Assembly: GCA_035771175.1 (NCBI GenBank)
Contig: CM069600.1
Location: 11,307,729-11,371,728 of the forward strand
DNA from: Paratinospora sagittata
Lineage: Eukaryota > Streptophyta > Magnoliopsida > Ranunculales > Menispermaceae
DNA length: 64,000 nucleotides
Reading direction: 5' to 3'
Shown: positions 23,434 to 33,672 of the stretch, in pieces
Numbering within the stretch: position 1 is the stretch's first letter
Layout: every line of letters begins with the position of its first letter
Translations under genes and position numbers: made by a program
The notes under the pieces: generated by a model
What the model was told of the DNA's origin: nothing
Seen by the model: the letters and a program-made list of their open reading frames with translations, nothing else
Database searches by the model: none

Positions 23434-23469
23434 GATTTTTGCTCCTGAACGTTCGGGCATGCGCCTGAA
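23434..23469 (-). repeat. Element A 5' LTR, part 2 (truncated)
   Basis: Begins with the second GATTT target copy and continues A's LTR into one and a half units of the U3 array (GAACGTTCGGGCATGCGCCTGAA). It then breaks off. The expected end (GGGCGTTGCCC...GGTATTACA) is absent, so A lost its outer terminus. Confidence 0.85.
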
Positions 23470-24451
23470 AATTAGTACTATTCACGTCACTGTTCACATC
23501 GTCACTATTTATTGGAAACATGTAAATTTTTACTAAAATTATCAAACGGTCTCCAAAAATCATGAACTTAGCATCGATGGACTCGGAACAGTGCATTCTA
23601 CCATTCTATAGCCTTAAACTAGAGTTTCATCGGGTTTTAAATGATTCAAATGGTCTCCAATCGAAATTCTAAATTCCAACAAATTTCCAACGGCTATAAA
23701 AATTCCAAATGACCACATAAATTCAATCTAACTATATATTTAAGGTTCCTACAGCCTAGGAAGTCTTTTTCAACCTTCCTAGCGGATTTTTATTCACGTT
23801 CGGTTAAAAACCAAATTTTTGAAAATGCCGTAAAACGGCTCCCATAGCAAAAATTACTCCGAAAGAAAGGTTACATCTAGCTTAGATATCAAGTTCATGA
23901 AGAAATAGAGTGAAAAACACTTACGGCGAGTCCCGATTTCGCGCGAATCCCACGTTTCTCTTTCTCATTCTAGCAACTTCTTTCTCCTTTTATTTTATTT
24001 TTTATTTTTTTTCTTTCCTAAAACGTGGAGAAAAAGAGATTAAAGAGAGAGAGAGAGTTTTTTTTTTCTCTTGTTGCGTTGGAGATAGATAGTAAAAGAT
24101 AGAGAATTTATTTAGTTTTTTATCCCATGCTCCTCATGCAACTATTCATTCAACTATTCAATTACTTTAACAACTCTTCATGCACTGCACAACCTCATTT
24201 AATATTTTAATCATCAACACAATTTACATATTGAATTAATCAACCCCATAAATTAATCAATTTAATTCAACTCCATTTTTTCCTTATAAGCACCCATATA
24301 GGATGATCCCATATCATCTTTATTTCATAATTTTATTTATTACTAATCATACATGCGTATATTTGGTTCATACGTATAAAATGCATATATTATACATCTC
24401 GATATACGTATAATTCAATGTATATATTTAATTAAAACTACGGGGTGTTAC
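23470..24451 (-). repeat. LTR-like sequence ending TGTTACA, likely continuation of 1-1317
   Basis: No coding sequence. It opens with 'aaaattagtactattcacgtcactgttcac', echoing the 'aaaattactcattc' immediately left of element A, and ends GGGGTGTTACA, a typical LTR terminus. I infer that A inserted into an older LTR and that this is its right portion. A pyrimidine-rich tract and a GA repeat lie at 23955-24070. Confidence 0.4.
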
Positions 24452-25207
24452 AATATACACCTGTATGGATGTATTTATGTGGGTACAATGTAATATTGTA
24501 CAACAAAATAGCGCAATGTAATATAATTATAATTTAATATAACTAATATACGATCTGATTTGCATTAGATGATGTAGTATTGCGTATATAATATGTAATG
24601 TAGAATAGCGTGATGTGTTATAATTTCACATGATTTAGCTCAGTCTTTTCTAATATCTAACACATGGCATTGGCTTAATATCAAAGTAGCACGTGGGGCA
24701 TTTTCTCCCCATGAAACGGTGGTAGCAACAACGTCGTTCTGCTGCTGCAGCTACTCTTTTCGGCATCTAGAATACAAAGAAAATGAGAAAGGAGTAGACG
24801 GTGAAGAAGAAGGAAAGGTCATAGAAGGGAGGGAAGAAAGATGCATGATGGTGATAGCAACAGTGCCATTGCTGCTGCTGTAAGATCCAAAACAGGGCAT
24901 TGATTTGATGGGCAAGAAGAAGAAAAAAAGAGAAAGCGAAAAGGAGGAACATTACCTTCAGGTGGTTTCGGCAGAGGCGATTATATAAGTTAAGGTTTTC
25001 ATTCATGGCTGCCATTTCCAATGCCAAAACAGAGTAATCAAATGTAAACAAACTTACGATGATAGGAGGAGTTCGCCGTGGGTGGTGTTTCGATGCTGCA
25101 CTGACAGACGTCACTCTGTGTGCTCACGCTCTAGGGTTGAGAGTAGAATGAAGAAGATGGCGTTGAGTGTGATGGTTGGGAAAAGTTCCTCCTATTAATG
25201 TAATAGG
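24452..25207. other. Unclassified AT-rich sequence
   Basis: No recognisable protein. An open frame of 115 codons on the minus strand (24767-25114) is low-complexity, rich in Phe, Leu and His, and has no family signature. The arrangement (purine-rich tract, then tandem repeats) resembles the interior of the F LTR, so this may be another LTR remnant. Confidence 0.3.
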
Positions 25208-25495
25208 ATTAGGGTTTTGGGTAGTGATTTGGTTTCCAATATGCATCTTGCATGAAGGGAAATTTAGAGTAGATTAAGGAGTAATTTTTTGGTTATTTCC
25301 AATAAAAGATATTAGAGTTTTGGGTAGTGATTTGGTTTCCAATATTCATCTTGCATGAATGGAAATTTAGAGTAGATAAAAGATATTAGAGTTTTGGGTA
25401 GTGATTTGGTTTCCAATATTCATCTTGCATGAATGAAAATTTAGAGTAGATTAAGGAGTAATTTTTGGTTATTTCCAATAAAAAGATTAGAGGAT
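25208..25495. repeat. Three-unit tandem repeat
   Basis: 'gttttgggtagtgatttggtttccaat...cttgcatgaa...aatttagagtaga' occurs three times, starting near 25212, 25315 and 25389. The unit is about 103 bp, with an internal deletion in the middle copy. Confidence 0.85.
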
Positions 25496-25561
25496 ATTGT
25501 TGGAAAGGAAAGGAGAGAAAAATATAAATTTTCACACATGTGACAAATCATTGGCCATTAA

Positions 25562-27248
25562 TATATCGTTTTGGGGTATTACTGGTAGAGAAGGGAAGTC
25601 TATTAGACAGGTAAACAATGGTTCAAAATGCTTCATCCTAGTATTTTAGAGGCATAGAAGATTGAGCAAGAATAGATAAGCCATGCTCAACTATATGCCT
25701 ATGTTTCCTCTCAGCCACACCATTTTGGGCTTGGGTATAAGTGCATGATAATCTGTGAAGGATCCCATGAGCTGATAGATAGGTTGAAAGGGCTTTGTAT
25801 TCCCCACCACCATTACTTTGTAGAGCTTTAATTTTGTAGTATAGTGAAGCTCAACTTGTGGTTTAAAATCAATGAAGGTTTGTAAAGCATCTAATTTATT
25901 TCTCAACATTAATCCATGTGAATTTAGAGTAGGCATCAATAAAGGAGATGTAATATTTGTAACCACTTGCAGATTGGATGGGTGAAGGCCCCAATAGGTC
26001 AGTGTAAATAAGTTGCAAGCGATGGTTGTACACAGATTTATATGGTGAAAAAGGCAATCTGGGAATTTTACGAAGGCAACAAGATGTACAAAAAAAACAT
26101 CATCTTTATTGGAAAATGGAATGTTACAGTAATGAAGCACACTTGTTACAATTTTGGCCGATGGATGACCCAATCTATTATGCCATAGCTGAAAAGAAGA
26201 GTGTGGAGATGAAGACTTACAAGAATTATTGAAGACATGAGTAGTAAGAACATATGAATCAAGCAAAGGTGAAGAACTTGAAATAGTCGACTACTTTGAA
26301 ACTAGAGTAGACAGTGAGATTTTTGAACTGTCAAAAGCATAGAGACCATCTTTAAAATTGCCCTTTAGAAGGATGGTATTGGTAACTTGATCTTTAACAA
26401 AACATTTTTCAGAATGAAACTCAAAAAAGACTTTGTTATCAAAACAAAATTTGGAAACACTTATGAGGTTCTTGGTTATTTCAGGAACATGTAAAAGGTT
26501 ATTGAGATAAAAAGATCTATTGCAATAAGGATAATGAAAAAGAGAATTTCTAATGTGTTTAATAAATTGATCAAAACTATTACCAATATGAACCTGCTCC
26601 AGACTAGCATAATCAGTCATAACCATGAGATTGTCATCATAAGCAGTGACATGGTTGGAGGCACCAAAGTCAAGGTACCAAAGAGGATCAGCAACTGTCT
26701 CAGAGGATGCACAGATGGCATTCCCAGTAAATGGTTCTTGAGAGACAGAATTGAGAAAAATAGAAGAAGATGAATCAGGCACATCATCTTCATGTTGCAA
26801 ATTGAGAACATTAGCTTGTGGAGATTTGGTAGGTCCTTGAAAGAACTGATCAAATCTGTAAAAATAGTTCATCACAAGATAACCAAACTTGCCACATAAC
26901 TAGCATTGCGATTTTGTGGTGTTCCAATAACCCCTTCCTTGAGACTTCACAGGAGGATGCCATGTCTGAGGTGAAACACCTCTAAAAGATGGAGATCGGC
27001 CTCTGATATTGAAAGGAATACCATAAGGATAAGAAGAAAACTGTCGATTGTTAAAGATAGATTTTTGTTGCTACTTCCAGCAAGATTTGCTTGAGGAGAA
27101 TTAGAGAAAGTAGATGATGCAGAATCAAGATTACGATGACGTTTTTCTATTCGTGCCTCTTGTGTTATCACTAGTGCCTCAATGTCCTCAATTGTGTAAT
27201 CATCAGTGTGTTCCTCAACAGTTAGAATGAAAGTATCATATTCAGAAG
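25562..27248 (-). pseudogene. Copia D: gag C-terminus, protease, GAG-pre-integrase and partial integrase
   Basis: The gag tail with a decayed zinc knuckle lies near 26880-26915 (a stop falls inside it, and the expected His and last Cys are Tyr). The copia protease follows, with YLDFGASNH near 26670 in place of the usual D-S-G-A motif. Next is the GAG-pre-integrase motif LWHNRLGHPSAK near 26190 and integrase remnants, including HGLSILAQSSMPLKY near 25640-25690 with a stop and frameshifts. This is the copia gene order with integrase before RT. It is non-functional. Confidence 0.85.
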
Positions 27249-27672
27249 TGTGACGCCCCGAAAATTATTTCATCTAGCCCATAACCCAATTGCACTTTGC
27301 CCAAACTCTATGTGTTGCCTTGATATGGTTGGTGTTTGTTTGATGGTTGTTTAATGTTTGTATAGTTGATGCTTGATAATGTATATAAATATGTGTATTA
27401 TAAATTGTATATGGGTCATGTTAAATTAAAGTATAATGCATATGTTATTATTTATGCATGGGTCCATTAAACCATGAATTGATATGGGTTATGATTGATT
27501 CAATAAAAGGATAAATGAGAATGAAAATTTGGTGTATTAAATGGATTGGACATTTAAAATACATGGACGCATGAGATTGGTTAAAGTACATATGGTTGGT
27601 ATGGGTAGTATGAGACCAACACATGTGAAGGTTGGTGCATGAAAGTGCACAAGTGTCCCATGCCACTTCTCT

Positions 27673-27748
27673 AATCCAAGAATGTGCTAGAAAGTGAGGT
27701 GAGTGGAGGGAATCCAAGAATGTGCTAGAAAGTGAGGTGAGTGGAGAG
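27673..27748. repeat. 38-bp tandem duplication in the solo LTR
   Basis: 'aatccaagaatgtgctagaa...' followed by 'agtgaggtgagtggag' occurs twice head to tail (27673 and 27711). Confidence 0.9.
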
Positions 27749-29136
27749 AAAGGAAAAAAATAAAAAAAGGAAGAGAAAGGAAAAAAGAAGAGAAAGAAAG
27801 AGGGAGTTGCAGGAGGAAAATCTCTGCGACGTTTTCATCAAAGAGCTGGATCTTCGGGATATACGGTCAGATTAAGCTCAAATTTTGTCAGCAAGTTCGT
27901 AGCTTATGGTTCTGCATTCTAACCTCTCAAACCAAGCTGGTCGGAAAGTCTGGATTTCTCGCGCCTTTTCGCTCAAACTTATAGGTCTCCTCAATCTACC
28001 GTTGGATGGGTATCAAATTTGGGTATGTAGTTTACAATTGATATTTCGGCATTCTGAACGGTGGAGATGTTTATGAGTTAAGTATGTTGTGTGATATAGT
28101 CATCTGAGTTTGAATATTTGCAGCAGAAAAGGAGAAATTGTCTGATTAGAGACTTGTTCATCAAAGATACTTATCTTTTCAGTCCACCGTTGGATTGGGC
28201 TGATATTTGGCAAGAAGGTTTGTTTCTTCACATACTTCAATCTGTACGGTTGATTTTGTTATTACATGTTTCTGTTGGTAGATTGATACATCTGAACAGA
28301 ATATTAAATGAAGAATTGGTAGGGTTGCTTGTATTAGACCCAAATTTAGAATATGAACTTAGATATTTCCAAATAGCTTGTATGTCAACTATGTTGACCT
28401 AGTTGCCATTGTTGATGAACCCATGATGCAAAATCAGTGATATACATGGCTGAACATGGTGACCTAGTGTAAATCGACAATATGGCCTAAGTATGGAAAA
28501 TTTCATATTTTAGGGCTTTTGATGCTTTTGGCCTAGAATCATTGAATTGATGCAACTTATGTTTAATTAAGCATGATTAGGGTTGATTATGCTACTGATT
28601 TGGTGGTTGTGACCATATCATGGGTTAGGCCTACTTGTGATCAAGTGACCCAATTTGGGCATGTTTATGCCTAAGGAATTGAAAATCAGTATTTTTGATT
28701 AATAGAATGGTTTATGTATGAGAACTATGCATTAGAGGCCTAAGTCATGTGATTTGAGTTGAATGATGGGATTAGATGGGATTTAGGCCTATTGTCTATA
28801 TGTGGGCTGATTTAGGGTTGATGTGTAATGTCTATGTGATTGAGCATAGAAATTGATGTATAGTAGGATATTGATGAATGTTTCAGGATCTTGATTGGGT
28901 TGGTGGTCGTGTGTGGTTAAATACTCTCACGAGGCTTGGTTGTGAGTAGACTTCATTTACGATTATATCTTTTATGTCATCATATCACTTATATATATTG
29001 TATGTTGAAAGCATGAATGTGTTTAAATGTTTTGAATGATGCATTGATTTGAGAAAACCTTATGACTTTGGTTGGGCCCATCTATCTGGCTAATAGGGGG
29101 ACTTAACCTTGTCATAGGAGGGTTTTAGGAAAGGAA

Positions 29137-29240
29137 ATGATTGGGGTCAACGGTTCGGTGAAATAGACGTGCACTAGTAACCCCAAATAAACATGATTGG
29201 GGTCAACGGTACGGTGAAATAGACGTGCACTACTAACCCA
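29137..29240. repeat. 56-bp tandem duplication in the solo LTR
   Basis: 'atgattggggtcaacggt' and the following 'cggtgaaatagacgtgcact' occur twice, starting at 29137 and 29193. Confidence 0.9.
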
Positions 29241-29804
29241 ATGCATGTGGAATGTGGATCCAAATTGATAAGCTTTCAGGTCCTTCTGTCCCGAATAAGG
29301 GTAAAGGAGTAGTCATATCTTGAGGGCCTTGCCTGTGAGAGAATCCAAGGCCTCGATGTGAGTTGAGAGGCCTTTTGATTGAACTGTGTTTTAAATTATG
29401 AAGTATTATATTTTGGATCATGTAATTATAATACTTACCACATTGTTGTATGGGTGAGTTGGGACTTGTTAGATAGACTATGTGGGCATATGACGGTTTT
29501 TATTTGTACCCACAATTTTGGACTTTATGTGTATGTCAATTTTAGTGGACTGTAGGGATTATGATTTTATTTATGGTTCATTTTTATGGATTATCTCTTG
29601 TCTTGGATGATTAATACGGTGGGTAGTTTTGTTTAGTACCTTTTGATATTATGTCGTTGTTTGAGATAAGGCTCGTAGGGTCTCAACCACCTCACGGGAG
29701 TTGAGGAGTGGTCGGAGATGCCTACGCCGGGCGTCCAGCCCCGGCATTCCGCATGCCATTCCCTGCGGGGTTGGTGGTCCGGGGCGCGGGGTCGCCACAA
29801 GAAG

Positions 29805-30364
29805 AGAGGCCTTCAAAGATTGCATCAAGATGTTCCTTAGTTGATAAAGTATGGCCAACTACGGAAAGGAGATTGGCACAGTTTCTGATTATGAGTAGAT
29901 ATTTATTCGTGGTGAGGGAGTCCTTCTTAACATTTTGCAATTGTGTCTTGTACTGTGAGACCTTTGCTCTGATATGAGAAGTAAAGTAAGTTTCCAGTGT
30001 AGTCCAGGCTTGATAGGTAGTGTGAAAGGTTACCATTCTTGAGAGAATACTTTTTGTCCTAGAAGAAAGAATCCAAGATAGGAGAAGCTGATCTTGCTGC
30101 CTCCAGGTACTAAATTCAGGATTGATCACATTAATGTCTTCATCATTTCGAGAAAAAAACTTCAATGGAGGAGGATCACCATTGATGAATCGAAGTAGCT
30201 TGTGACCTTCGATGGTTGAAAGAATTTGCTTTCGCCAAATCAAGAAATTTGAATTATCTATCATAATTTACTATAAGAAAGTAATTGAAAGAAACAGGAT
30301 TGAAACGATGTGTAGTAGAATCTAATATATCTCCACGAAAAGAAGAAGAAGCTTGATTTGCCAT
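29805..30364 (-). pseudogene. Copia D gag N-terminal part
   Basis: Starts at 30364 (MANQASSSSFRGD) just inside the PBS. A stop follows near codon 39, then an open stretch from 30264 with the copia Gag signature: FLIWRKQILSTIEGHKLL, a WRQQDQLLLSWILSS block and LETYFTSHIRAKVSQ. It is interrupted at the AGAAG target by the solo LTR and continues at 27243 and below. Confidence 0.85.
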
Positions 30365-30378
30365 TATCAATCTTTAAT

Positions 30379-30390
30379 GCTCTGATACCA
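30379..30390 (-). other. Primer binding site of copia D
   Basis: TGGTATCAGAGC on the minus strand, directly adjoining the LTR. It is complementary to initiator Met tRNA. Confidence 0.9.
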
Positions 30391-30676
30391 TGAAAGGATC
30401 TTAGGAAAGAATAAGAAGAAGAAGTAGAGAGAAAAAGAAAAATGTTTCAGAAAACTGACTTGCAGAGTTTCTTGTAATAAGTTAGAGTCTGTACAATGGT
30501 ATATATACGAGATGTCTAAGCAACTGAGTTGCTTGTTAACTATCTAACAACTAGAAACAAAGCAATTAGCCTCTAACATAACAACTAACTTTGGAAGCTT
30601 CTAGTTAAACTAAATAACTAAAAAACTAACACTATTATATACAGTTGATCACAGTTAACTATTTTTATTCTCATCA
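30391..30676 (-). repeat. Copia D 5' LTR
   Basis: 286 bp. On the element strand it runs from TGATGAGAATAAAAATAG to CCTAAGATCCTTTCA. Short LTRs are usual for copia elements. The outer flank ATAGC (30677-30681) would be the target copy, but the other end of D is lost. Confidence 0.75.
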
Positions 30677-31140
30677 ATAGCATGATGTTATGAAGATCCA
30701 TGTTGCTGGACATATATATAGTTCATGCGGACCAGATTTCGTTGTTCTAAGTTTGAGAAGCATCCAAGGATGATATATATGAGCTAGGAGGAAAGAAGAA
30801 TTCATCTTGAAACCTATAGACATTAAATGTACTTATAGATGAAGAAGAACTGTATAAAGTGGAGATTTGATTGTGTTGTAAAACAATAATTTTTTTAATG
30901 AAATTTTTTTTTCTAGATTTTTTGTTTTTTAGTAAATAAGTCTTTCTTCTTGATTTGGTCACAATAAGGGCATGGTAATTAATTCATTTCAATTTCATTT
31001 TGATCGAGGCCTTATAACTCCAAGTATAAGGATGAATGAGTTTAATTGGTTTGATGATGTGATTTTATATTTAAGATATGAAAACGCAAGTGTTGAGCTT
31101 TAAATATTATCATGAAGTGAGGATATATAATAAAGTTACG
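30677..31140. other. Intergenic; contains a block shared with X2
   Basis: No gene seen. The stretch 30955-31049 ('ttggtcacaataagg...gtttaattg') recurs at 44091-44184 inside X2 in a different neighbourhood. Confidence 0.6.
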
Positions 31141-31509
31141 AAATCCTAATTAGTCCAAACTTGCTTACAAATGGAGCTAGTTTTGCACTTGTTTTTGTTT
31201 TTGTTTGATCAAAAGTCGACGGACTAGTTAAAAAATAGTTTGCAACCACTAAATCAAACTGGGTCATTATAAGGTGTATCTTTCGGTTGGTACTTACCCC
31301 TTTGGAGCATCTATATATAAAATAAACAAGAGTACTTTTGTATATATGAACATTTCAAATTTAGATGTATGAAAAATATTTTAAACCTATCATATTTTTC
31401 CTCAAGTATTTTCTCTCAACTTTATCTAATGTATGCTTCTTCTTAATATTTTTTATTTCCCTAAGAGGGCATGCGATTTTTCAATTTCAATTTTTAACAT
31501 ATTTTCATA

Positions 31510-32165
31510 GTTTTTTATTTTTTTTTAGAAGAGACAAAATATTGTATTAATGTTAAAACAATAATACAGTGACATGAGTATAAGCAATGCTCATGGAGAG
31601 GCGAGAAAACATTCTAACAAAAAATGGCAGAAAATATAACATAGAAAACTACAAGTGGACTGAAATTACATCAAAGCATCCCAACTCCTGTAGTAGTCTG
31701 TGAATGAGTACGCACCACCTATCTTGGAAGAACTAATCCAAGTGGCAGCATAAGTTATAGAAACCTCCCAAATGTCGTCCACTGTACTGATCTTGTTTTG
31801 AAAAATCCTATTGTTCCTTTCTTTCCAGAGAGACGAAAGAACAGCTACTGAGATAATGCTCCCTATCTCCTTGCGTCTCCTACACAAACCAGGATTATGG
31901 CTAGGCACGAAGCAATTTTCACATGACTGCGGCATACTAAACTTTCCAAAAAGGAGCAATTCCCACTTTCTCCAGATCTGACCAGCAAAAGTACATCTAA
32001 AGAAGAGATGATCTACTGTCTCGTTAGCTTCAAAACAAAGAACGCAGCAATGCGGTGATAGGGAAATATGGGGCAATTGCTTTTTCACTAAATCTTGGGT
32101 GCACAGCTTATTGAGAGCCACAAGCCATTCAAACACTCGAATTCTACGTGAAATTGGAGCTGATG
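31510..32165 (-). pseudogene. LINE 3' fragment with zf-RVT domain (X1 copy)
   Basis: Minus strand, with an open frame 31666-32136 of 156 codons that continues in frame upstream to about 32160. It carries the zinc-binding reverse-transcriptase C-terminal domain of plant L1-type LINEs: FEWLVALNKLCTQD, CVLC, ETVDHLFFRC and IWRKW, then SSLWKERNNRIF. A T-rich tract on the plus strand (31510-31526) is the poly(A) tail. It is 5'-truncated, as usual for LINEs, with RT and endonuclease absent. Confidence 0.85.
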
Positions 32166-33001
32166 ATAGTAGGTTGTGGATGTTGGAAATGAGGGCTCAA
32201 CGAGATGATTCAAAAAGGACTTACATGAATAGCAGTCGGTGTTATCAAGGAACCAAAGTGGAGGAGGATAGCTGAACCTGGTTATAAGTAGAAAGCTAAT
32301 CTACTTATAAGAATTGCCAATTAATATTTTGTTGTCTCATTTGTTAAATTTTCGATTGTTTTATTTTTACCTTAACATTATATTCAGTTGCTAGATTTGT
32401 TTCCACCTTGTCATGTTTTATAATTAATTTTATTTTTATTTTTCCTTTTGTAAAATATATCAATCATCGACTTTTTCTGTTGACTTGTCTTAAGTTAATG
32501 TAATTGGTAAAGAAAAAAAATAAAAAAACAACAACCAAGCACATGCACATTTTCTTCCATTTTCACATACATAAATGAACTCAAATTGCATATATAAGAA
32601 TTCAATTATTTTATTTAATTCCTCTAATCAGCAATACACTAAAGTTGCATAGAGGCAACCACTCAACAAATGAAATCTCACACACTAATTTATTTAATAG
32701 AAGTCCTTCATTTCTTTAAAGTTCCTCATCGCTATATATCTTTTAGGAAGCCTGACCTTCAATTCTGCCCAAAAGAAAATAAGAGAAAGAAAGTTGAGTG
32801 AGAATATGATCAAAATCAAATAATCTTAATTGCCAATTTGTTTACTCTACTTCTATAATTAAAATTAATTTCTATAGAGGTTTAAACTCTAATAGAATAA
32901 GCAAAGTTTTTTTTAATTAGAAAAACATCATCAAAAAATAAATATTTTTTAATTATCCTATTTTCGTCTTAGAGTTTGGAAATAGAGAACAAATTAGTGT
33001 T

Positions 33002-33397
33002 TTAGTCATCATGATCATCATGATGATGAGAAGGTGGTGACTTATACTTGTATTTAGGTGGTGTTGGTGGTGGCTTATACTTGTAGCCAGGCGGCGGCGA
33101 TTTATACTTGTAGACTGGTGGAGGTGGTGATTTGTGAATTGGTGGCAGAGGTGGAGATGACTTGTATTTGTAACTTGGAGGGAATTTTTTGGGTGATTTT
33201 GAAGAGTATTTGTCATCATCATCACGATGATCATCATCATCATCATCATTTACATAAGGAGATCTAGGTGACTTGTAACCATAAGGTGGTGGAAATTTCT
33301 TGGGTTTGGAATGGTCATCATCATGGTGATCGTCATGATCATCATGATGGTCTGCAACAACATCTAATGCCAAAGTTAGAGACAAATGCGAAGCCAT
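33002..33397 (-). CDS. Proline-rich (extensin-like) protein, X1 copy with truncated signal peptide
   Basis: 131 residues, single exon, start at 33397, stop 33002-33004. After a short hydrophobic start (MASHLSLTLALDVVA) come an Asp/His-rich acidic block (HHDDHDD repeats), KKFPPPYGYKSP, a poly-Asp stretch, then repeated YKYKSPPP, HKSPPPPVYKYK and an HHHDDHDD end. This is the composition of structural cell-wall proteins of the extensin/PRP type. Hydroxylation and Tyr cross-linking are known for such repeats in general and were not tested here. Its paralogue at 44886-45311 has a full signal peptide. X1 lacks 27 bp encoding nine residues of the hydrophobic core, so secretion may be impaired. Confidence 0.75.
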   Translation of the reverse strand: MASHLSLTLALDVVADHHDDHDDHHDDDHSKPKKFPPPYGYKSPRSPYVNDDDDDDHRDDDDKYSSKSPKKFPPSYKYKSSPPLPPIHKSPPPPVYKYKSPPPGYKYKPPPTPPKYKYKSPPSHHHDDHDD

Positions 33398-33448
33398 GAC
33401 AAATGGGTTTTTTATCTTTATGATGCTAAGGAAGCCCTTCTCATGCCC

Positions 33449-33457
33449 TTTATATAG
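33449..33457 (-). promoter_or_regulatory. TATA box of the X1 proline-rich gene
   Basis: CTATATAAA on the minus strand, 52-60 bp upstream of the ATG. It is identical in X2 (45364-45372) and supports transcription from this strand with a short 5' leader. Confidence 0.65.
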
Positions 33458-33672
33458 CTTTGCAATTCACCTCTCTCCCTCTACCTGGTTTATAAAAGAT
33501 CATTTTGAATGAGTCCTATATGTAAATTTCCATGCTTCTCCATCTACTTTATGATTTGGCTTTATCTTAGGTATAATTAATTTGATTCTTTCTAGAATAT
33601 TGCTCCTTGATGTGGCTTATAATAACATGACAATTCCAATATTTATTCATGGTAAGCTCCACAGGTTGTAAA

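Larger units (their letters stand above)
1318..23469 (-). mobile_element. Element A: Ty3/gypsy chromovirus with an extra ORF, split by element B
   Basis: Minus-strand LTR retrotransposon. In its own 5'-to-3' order it has a 5' LTR (right, 11630-12911 plus 23434-23469, split by B), a PBS for initiator Met tRNA, a TA-rich leader, ORF0, a hairpin spacer, gag-pol, a polypurine tract and a 3' LTR (1318-2976). The left terminus reads TATCACACC where relatives have TGTCACACC. The outer end of the 5' LTR is missing: the U3 array stops at 23469 and joins foreign sequence, so no TSD can be confirmed. The order PR-RT-RH-INT with a C-terminal chromodomain-like segment, together with long LTRs, points to the Tekay/Del chromovirus lineage. 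That lineage call is inference from motifs. Confidence 0.9.
27249..29799. mobile_element. Solo LTR, 2551 bp, inserted in copia D
   Basis: Runs from TGTGACGCCCCG to GGGGTCGCCACA and is flanked by AGAAG on both sides (27244-27248 and 29800-29804). It contains no gag, pol, PBS or PPT, so it is most simply a solo LTR left by LTR-LTR recombination. The copia gag reading continues on either side. Internal tandem duplications are noted separately. The family is not identified and the orientation is not certain. Confidence 0.85.
25562..30676 (-). mobile_element. Element D: truncated Ty1/copia element split by a solo LTR
   Basis: Minus strand. From right: 5' LTR 30391-30676, PBS 30379-30390, gag start 30364, gag body, then a 2551-bp solo LTR (27249-29799) inside gag, the remaining gag, protease, GAG-pre-integrase and part of integrase. 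It ends near 25562 within the integrase core. RT, RNase H and the 3' LTR are gone. Confidence 0.88.
31141..33672. repeat. Duplicated host segment, copy X1
   Basis: From 'aaatcctaattagtccaaacttgc' to 'gctccacaggttgtaaa'. It matches X2 (42426-45591) over a LINE fragment, spacer and the proline-rich protein gene. X1 is interrupted at its right end by element C. The differences are several indels: 27 bp in the signal peptide, about 66 bp downstream of the stop codon, and the palindrome present only in X2. Confidence 0.9.

Noticed and set aside
24767..25114. Minus-strand ORF of 115 codons
   Set aside because: Low-complexity Phe/Leu/His-rich translation of a purine-rich tract; no homologue recognised and likely LTR remnant.
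25562..27248. Copia D as a functional element
   Set aside because: RT, RNase H and 3' LTR are missing, with stops and frameshifts throughout.
27448..27717. ORFs within the solo LTR (also 28118-28402, 29708-29977)
   Set aside because: Short, unconserved frames in a sequence bounded by TG...CA and a TSD; no gag or pol similarity.
32953..33249. Met/His-rich frames overlapping the proline-rich genes (also 44864-45139, 33058-33267, 44942-45157)
   Set aside because: Out-of-frame or antisense readings of the (ATC)n and YKYKSPPP repeats.
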